NCBI RefSeq assembly: GCF_008831285.2
Contig: NC_045148.1
Location: 8,375,001-8,439,000, forward strand
Reading direction: 5' to 3'
Source: Nymphaea colorata
Lineage: Eukaryota; Streptophyta; Magnoliopsida; Nymphaeales; Nymphaeaceae
Length of the DNA: 64,000 bases
In this document: positions 59,892 to 64,000 of the stretch, piece after piece
Layout of the letters: every line of letters starts with the position of its first letter
Numbering within the stretch: position 1 is the first letter of the stretch
Notes under the pieces: model-generated
Told to the model about the DNA's origin: nothing
What the model saw: only the letters and a program-made list of their open reading frames with translations
Databases searched by the model: none
Translations under genes and position numbers: made by a program

Positions 59892-62800
59892 ATTTGTTTG
59901 GCTATATAAGCTATTCTGGCACTGTATGCCCTTTATTTTCTCTTAAATCACTGATTGCCATGCGCCTCACTCTAGAACTTAAATACTTTTCATTTGTTCC
60001 ATTTTTGTCAAATGTAGGTATTCTGCCATGTCAGCGGAACAGTTTAAAAATGCTTGTCCCCTTTGTCGTGGGTGCTGCAGTTGCGAGGAGTGCATGCATG
60101 TAAAAGGTGGAGTGAAGGTTTGTGTCATTGTCTTGGCTCTTGCACTCAGATTTACATTTTCAAATTTCCCCATATGATCGTCGTTATTTATTTTTCTGAC
60201 TGATACGTTTGCTTGGTTATTATTTGCATGTGTCTTGTTACAGGGATCTATTAAATTGAGAGATAAAGTTAACAGGATTCGTCATGCACATTATCTGATA
60301 TGTTCACTTCTTCCTATATTAAAACAAATCAACCAAGACCGGACAACTGAGATAGAAATTGAGTCAAAATTGCAGGGTATGGTTACCAAACTGATATTGT
60401 TATGTTGCTTGATGTGTGTCTGGCTTTTAATCTGTTGAGATAATAACAGGGGTGATACCATCTTGTGTTCCGCTGCGACAGATTGAATGTGGACAAAATG
60501 AGCAATTATACTGGTATGTGCTTAATGGTTATGATTGTATTTTCTGGACCTTAACTTGCTATAACCCTGACATGCCCTTTTAATTTTGGAGCAGTGATAA
60601 CTGCAAAAGTTCTATTGTGGATTTACACAGAAGCTGTTCAAAGTGTTCATATGACCTTTGCCTCAGCTGCTGTCAAGAGATTCGCAATGGCAACCTACCC
60701 GGACGGAAGGGACCAGTACCTGCAAAATATAACAGGAGAGGTGGAGCTTATATTCAAATTTGCAGGCCAATCTCTGCTGCAGTCAGACACTCTGTTGCAA
60801 CAAAGTCTGCCATCATAGGCTCAACTTTAGCACAAAGATGGAAACCTAATGGCAATGGGGGTATTCCATGTCCTCCAAATGGGCTGGGAGGTTGTGCCAA
60901 TCATAATCTCGACTTAAAATGCATTTTCCCTTCTAAATGGATGTCAGAACTAGAAGAAAGTGCTGAGGAAACAGCATGCAGTTATGACTTCCCTGAGGTG
61001 TCTGATCCTTCTATCCAGTGTCCATTTTGTTTCAGTATTGGCAGCAAATTCTTTGAAATGGGCAAGCAGTTAAGGAAAGCAGCTGATAGGGAGGGCAGTG
61101 ATGATAACTACCTATACTGCCCCACTAAGGATGATATTCAAGAAGAAGATGTTGAGCATTTCCAGAAGCACTGGATGAGAGGTCAACCTGTAATTGTCCA
61201 TGATGTTCTTCAGGATACAACTGAACTGAGCTGGGATCCATTGACCATGTTGCGTACCATTTGTGAAAAGAATGGTAACAGACTTCGCAGTGATATGAAG
61301 ATTGTCAAGGCAACTGATTGCTTAGATTGGTGTGAGGTGTGTGCTGTTAATCGTGTCTTCATTTTCATTTTTTTTATAAAATTTCAAATTTCTACTTCTT
61401 TCCTTAAATTTTTGAATTTAAATTCTGTAGCTCTTAGTTACATTTCTAGAAATGTTTTTTATCCCAACCTGTATATTGAAAGCTATTTTTTTTTCATTTC
61501 TCGCAATTTTGACTTTTTTAAGCAATCAAAGAGCTCATTATTGTAATATTTTGCCATGCCGAGGTATGGCTGGGATCTATGGTCATGGCTATGCTATCAA
61601 CATCCTGCTAATGAACATGCTGGGAGTATAGATTTGGCACATTGAAGTGAATAGTTGGAGACTAAAAGTTATAATTTTCCTCTTCCGGCTGATAAGTGCT
61701 TCATCCATCTAGCTGGGTACTTGGAATTATTCAAGACTTCAAGTTGAAGGAGGTCGTGATTTCAATACTTGGGGTGTGTCTCTTGGTAAAATTCTGGTAG
61801 GGATCTCCAAAATGGTGCCCTGCCAATCAAGAAAACATAAGGAAAAAGGGATATTTACTTGTTAACTTCATGGGAATATATGTCAATCTTTTTTACATTT
61901 GTGAGTGTCTGAGTGACAAAGCAAGCCAGCTTTTAGATTGGGCCTTTTTTTTTTAAAGTTTAGCGTGCTCAACAACTCCATAAAGGATGCCACACCCAAC
62001 GACTATTTATTTAGAGCTCATTGGAGATGCTCATTGGTGCTTCACTCATCTAATGTGCCAATGTTGTCAATGCTAATCAGATAAAAGAAGCTTCCACAAT
62101 TTGTCCTTGTTTTTTTCCTTCTGTGGTTTTCTACATCTCAGGTGATACATGTTAATTTTATGTTATATATGATCAAACTTCACACTGGTTTTAATTTTAT
62201 TTTTTCCTAGAAAATTAGAAGTCTGGTGTTTACTTTATTATCTTTTTCTCTCTTATCTTGTTGTTCTAAAATCTTGCTTCATATTGCTGCACTTCTATTT
62301 TTTGTGCCAAAAAATCAATTGCCTGGTAATGCCGCATTATCTTTTCCTTCACATTGCAGATAGACATTAATGTCCACCAATATTTTGGAGGATATTTTGA
62401 AGGCCGTGCGTATAGCAACTTATGGCCTGAAATGCTGAAATTGGAGTGGCCCTCACCGGATGTATTTGAAGAGTGCTTACCATGCCATATGGCTAAAATT
62501 CTCAATGCATTACCATTTCAAGATTATACTAACCCTCAGTCTGGTCTTCTTAATCTTGTGGCAAAGCTGCCTGAAGGGTGCATGACTAATACAACTCCAA
62601 GGACACATGTGGCTTATGGATTTGCTGATGAACTTGGGAGGGGTGATTCTGTGGACAAACTGCATTTTGAAGTGTTTGATATGGTATCGGTGACATTGGA
62701 AATGTTATTTTTCTTCTACTTATTGCAGACAAAAAGTTTTAATCACTGAACCATATTTCTGGATGTCTTTCACGCATATACTTGCATCTTAATTGAAAGT

Positions 62801-64000
62801 TAACATAACTCTCTGTATGTTGGCAGACATGTCCATTGCTAAACGTTCAAGTTTTTCCTCTTATTAACTTGCTCGTTGTGCATTGGATGGATTAATCATC
62901 CCCAGTGACCTTGTTTAATCTTCACTTTATCAAATTTTAGGCATGTTTGGGGGAAATGAAGTGAATGTCACTGTATTCACTTTGTAGATAATGCCTGCAA
63001 CAGTCCTTTATTCAGTTGATATAGTCATCTAGTTACTAAAGAATGGCAATTGTTTCTCATGTTGTTAATCCACTTTTTACTCTGCTGTCGTATCTTATGC
63101 TGCAAATTGTGTATTTTTTCCTGCAAATAAGAACAATGCACCGTTCTAACCTTTGGTCCCTGTACACATGAAGTATGCATTTATTTTGGACTCAGACAAT
63201 AACAAGCTTGCATTTCTGCACTTGGGAGAAGAAATAGATATCCGTCTTTTCAGCAGAGTATCTTCATCATTTTCATATCATATTGTTTTGCTTTCAGGAC
63301 TTTTTTTTTTCTTTTCCTTTTTTAGGGTGATCACATGCTCGGAACTGAAATTGCTAAACATCTTACATAGCATGTTTCTTAAGTTTTGATGACTTGGGTT
63401 ATTTAACAAGGCGGTTCTTTTGAACTGCAGGCAAGTTCAAAATTTTCTGGCACTGTTGTATATTTGCAAACAATGCTAAACTATCAGCCATTTTAACTCA
63501 TGTAGGATAGGTAGCTTCTGGACGTTATTGGCCATGCTACTATCATGACATTGCCTCTGTCTGTTGATAGTATTGCCTAGTAAAATATTTTTTGCCCATC
63601 TTTTTATACCTTACGGTATCAATTACTGTGTCTTGTCCTGTATAAAGTTCTCGCTTTTTTCGATATTTTTCTGTCTTGTTCATTGCAGCCTTTTTGTTCT
63701 CTTCAGCTTCTAAACCTGTGCTCTATGTTTACTTTTCTGTTAGTAGAATTAAAGTTTGGAAGCTGCAACTATTTGATTGCAGGCTTTTGTTCATGGTTCT
63801 TAGCTTCTTGCTGGTACACCTTTTCTACAGGTTTACATTCTGACACATGTCAATGAGGTTCCATTATCATTGGAACAACATATTAAGATTGAAAAGCTGA
63901 AGAAAAAACACCGAGCTCAAGATGTTAGAGAGCTTAACAAGCAGCCACAGATGGACCAACCAATGCTTATGGAGGTGAAACACGAAACATCTTCACTGGT
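54315..64000 (+). CDS. WRC-RING-JmjC protein (KDM3/JHDM2 type, JMJ24/JMJ25-like), 3' partial
   Basis: Exons are 54315-54980, 55107-55240, 60018-60117, 60244-60376, 60450-60513, 60595-61336, 62360-62683 and 63831 onward; all phases join and the gene runs off the window. A perfect WRC zinc motif is at residues 13-37 (C-x9-C-x10-C-x2-H). A basic region follows, then a RING-like cluster encoded by exons 2 and 3 (CHQCRKSDG, CSNCNRTQFCRDC, CPLCRGCCSCEEC), a further Cys cluster (CSKCSYDLCLSCC), and the JmjC lead-in (HWMRGQPVIV, YTNPQSGLLNLVAKLP, YGFADELGRGDSVDKLH). The Fe(II) motif is H715-F-E717 rather than the HCD of active KDM3 enzymes, followed by FDMVYILTH where SDAVNVLTH is usual. This resembles the JMJ24 group, in which demethylase activity is reported lost and RING function retained; that placement is inference. 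The protein should be nuclear and chromatin-linked. Intron 2 is 4.8 kb and repeat-filled. Confidence 0.9.
56262..56500 (+). repeat. Diverged direct repeat in JmjC intron 2, left copy
   Basis: This segment (CCTGATAATACCCCACACATG, then CTCCCCTGCAGCACCT, GCCTCTTCACG, GGAGAGAGCACTT and GCATCTGAGTTG) recurs in order at 58262-58490 with many changes and small indels. There is no open frame. It may be an old element or duplicated intron sequence. Confidence 0.65.
57599..57805 (+). repeat. Microsatellite cluster (CA)n, (CT)n, (TA)n, (GA)n
   Basis: (CA)n is at 57599-57640, (CT)n at about 57690-57730, (TA)n at 57731-57781 and (GA)n at about 57785-57803, all within intron 2. The CT and GA runs flanking the TA run could pair as a hairpin. 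Confidence 0.9.
58262..58490 (+). repeat. Diverged direct repeat in JmjC intron 2, right copy
   Basis: Counterpart of 56262-56500, with CCTAATAAGCCCCACACTTG, CCCCTATAGCACCTTCAGTC, CACTGCCTCTTC, GGAGAGAGCACTTTT and GGCATCTGAGTTG. Confidence 0.65.
59526..59890 (+). repeat. Tandem duplicate of about 180 bp with (TA)n tails
   Basis: Two copies (about 59526-59690 and 59704-59890) share CAAATGGGTTCTATTTG, GGAAACGATCTTTATAT and AGATCCAAAGGTCT. Each ends in a long (TA)n run. They lie just before exon 3 of the JmjC gene. Confidence 0.85.

Overview
The window is nuclear DNA of a flowering plant. Its genes are intron-containing with GT-AG junctions, the intergenic space is AT-rich, and it holds long (TA)n, (CT)n and (CA)n microsatellites, MITE-like elements and a decayed copia fragment. 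The protein families are plant types: a PEBP gene with the FT/TFL1 exon pattern, a SPARK/GPI-anchored protein, nepenthesin-type aspartic proteases, and a WRC-RING-JmjC protein. I cannot name the species from the sequence. I saw no rRNA, tRNA, organellar or bacterial genes.

Layout. Positions 1-1726 may hold the last exons of an unidentified + strand gene. A four-exon PEBP gene (2457-7621, +) follows; its protein has unusual residues in the ligand pocket. From 7.6 to 16.7 kb there is mostly repeat-rich intergenic DNA: a tandem duplication, a CA/TG hairpin, a possible broken exon, nested MITEs and a 41-bp minisatellite. At 18158-19574 (+) lies a two-exon gene for a SPARK-domain GPI-anchored protein. 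From 19.6 to 25 kb are further MITEs, microsatellites and a CACTA-like end.

From 25 to 49 kb there is a head-to-tail array of five nepenthesin-type (A1) aspartic protease loci, here called A to E, each with two exons. A (25149-26632) has a one-base frameshift. C (37203-39240) has a nonsense codon and a frameshift. B (30623-32113) and D (42904-44394) are intact and almost identical, lying in a duplicated block of about 3.8 kb. E (47197-48976) is intact and diverged. A to D carry DTAS in place of DTGS at the first catalytic site; E keeps DTGS. B, C and D are each preceded by a tandem dimer of a module of about 1 kb. A sixth, antisense N-terminal relic lies near 53.3 kb. The array therefore shows unequal duplication, sequence exchange (A is a mosaic) and decay.

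From 49 to 53.9 kb come AT-rich dispersed repeats, a copia relic, a 125-bp TA tract and a microsatellite-bearing triplicate. At 54315-64000 (+, running off the window) is a KDM3/JHDM2-type JmjC gene with a WRC zinc motif, a RING-like Cys cluster and a JmjC domain that resembles the JMJ24 group more than the canonical demethylases.

The genes are not an operon and have no shared pathway that I can see. The protease loci are one family; the others are neighbours only.
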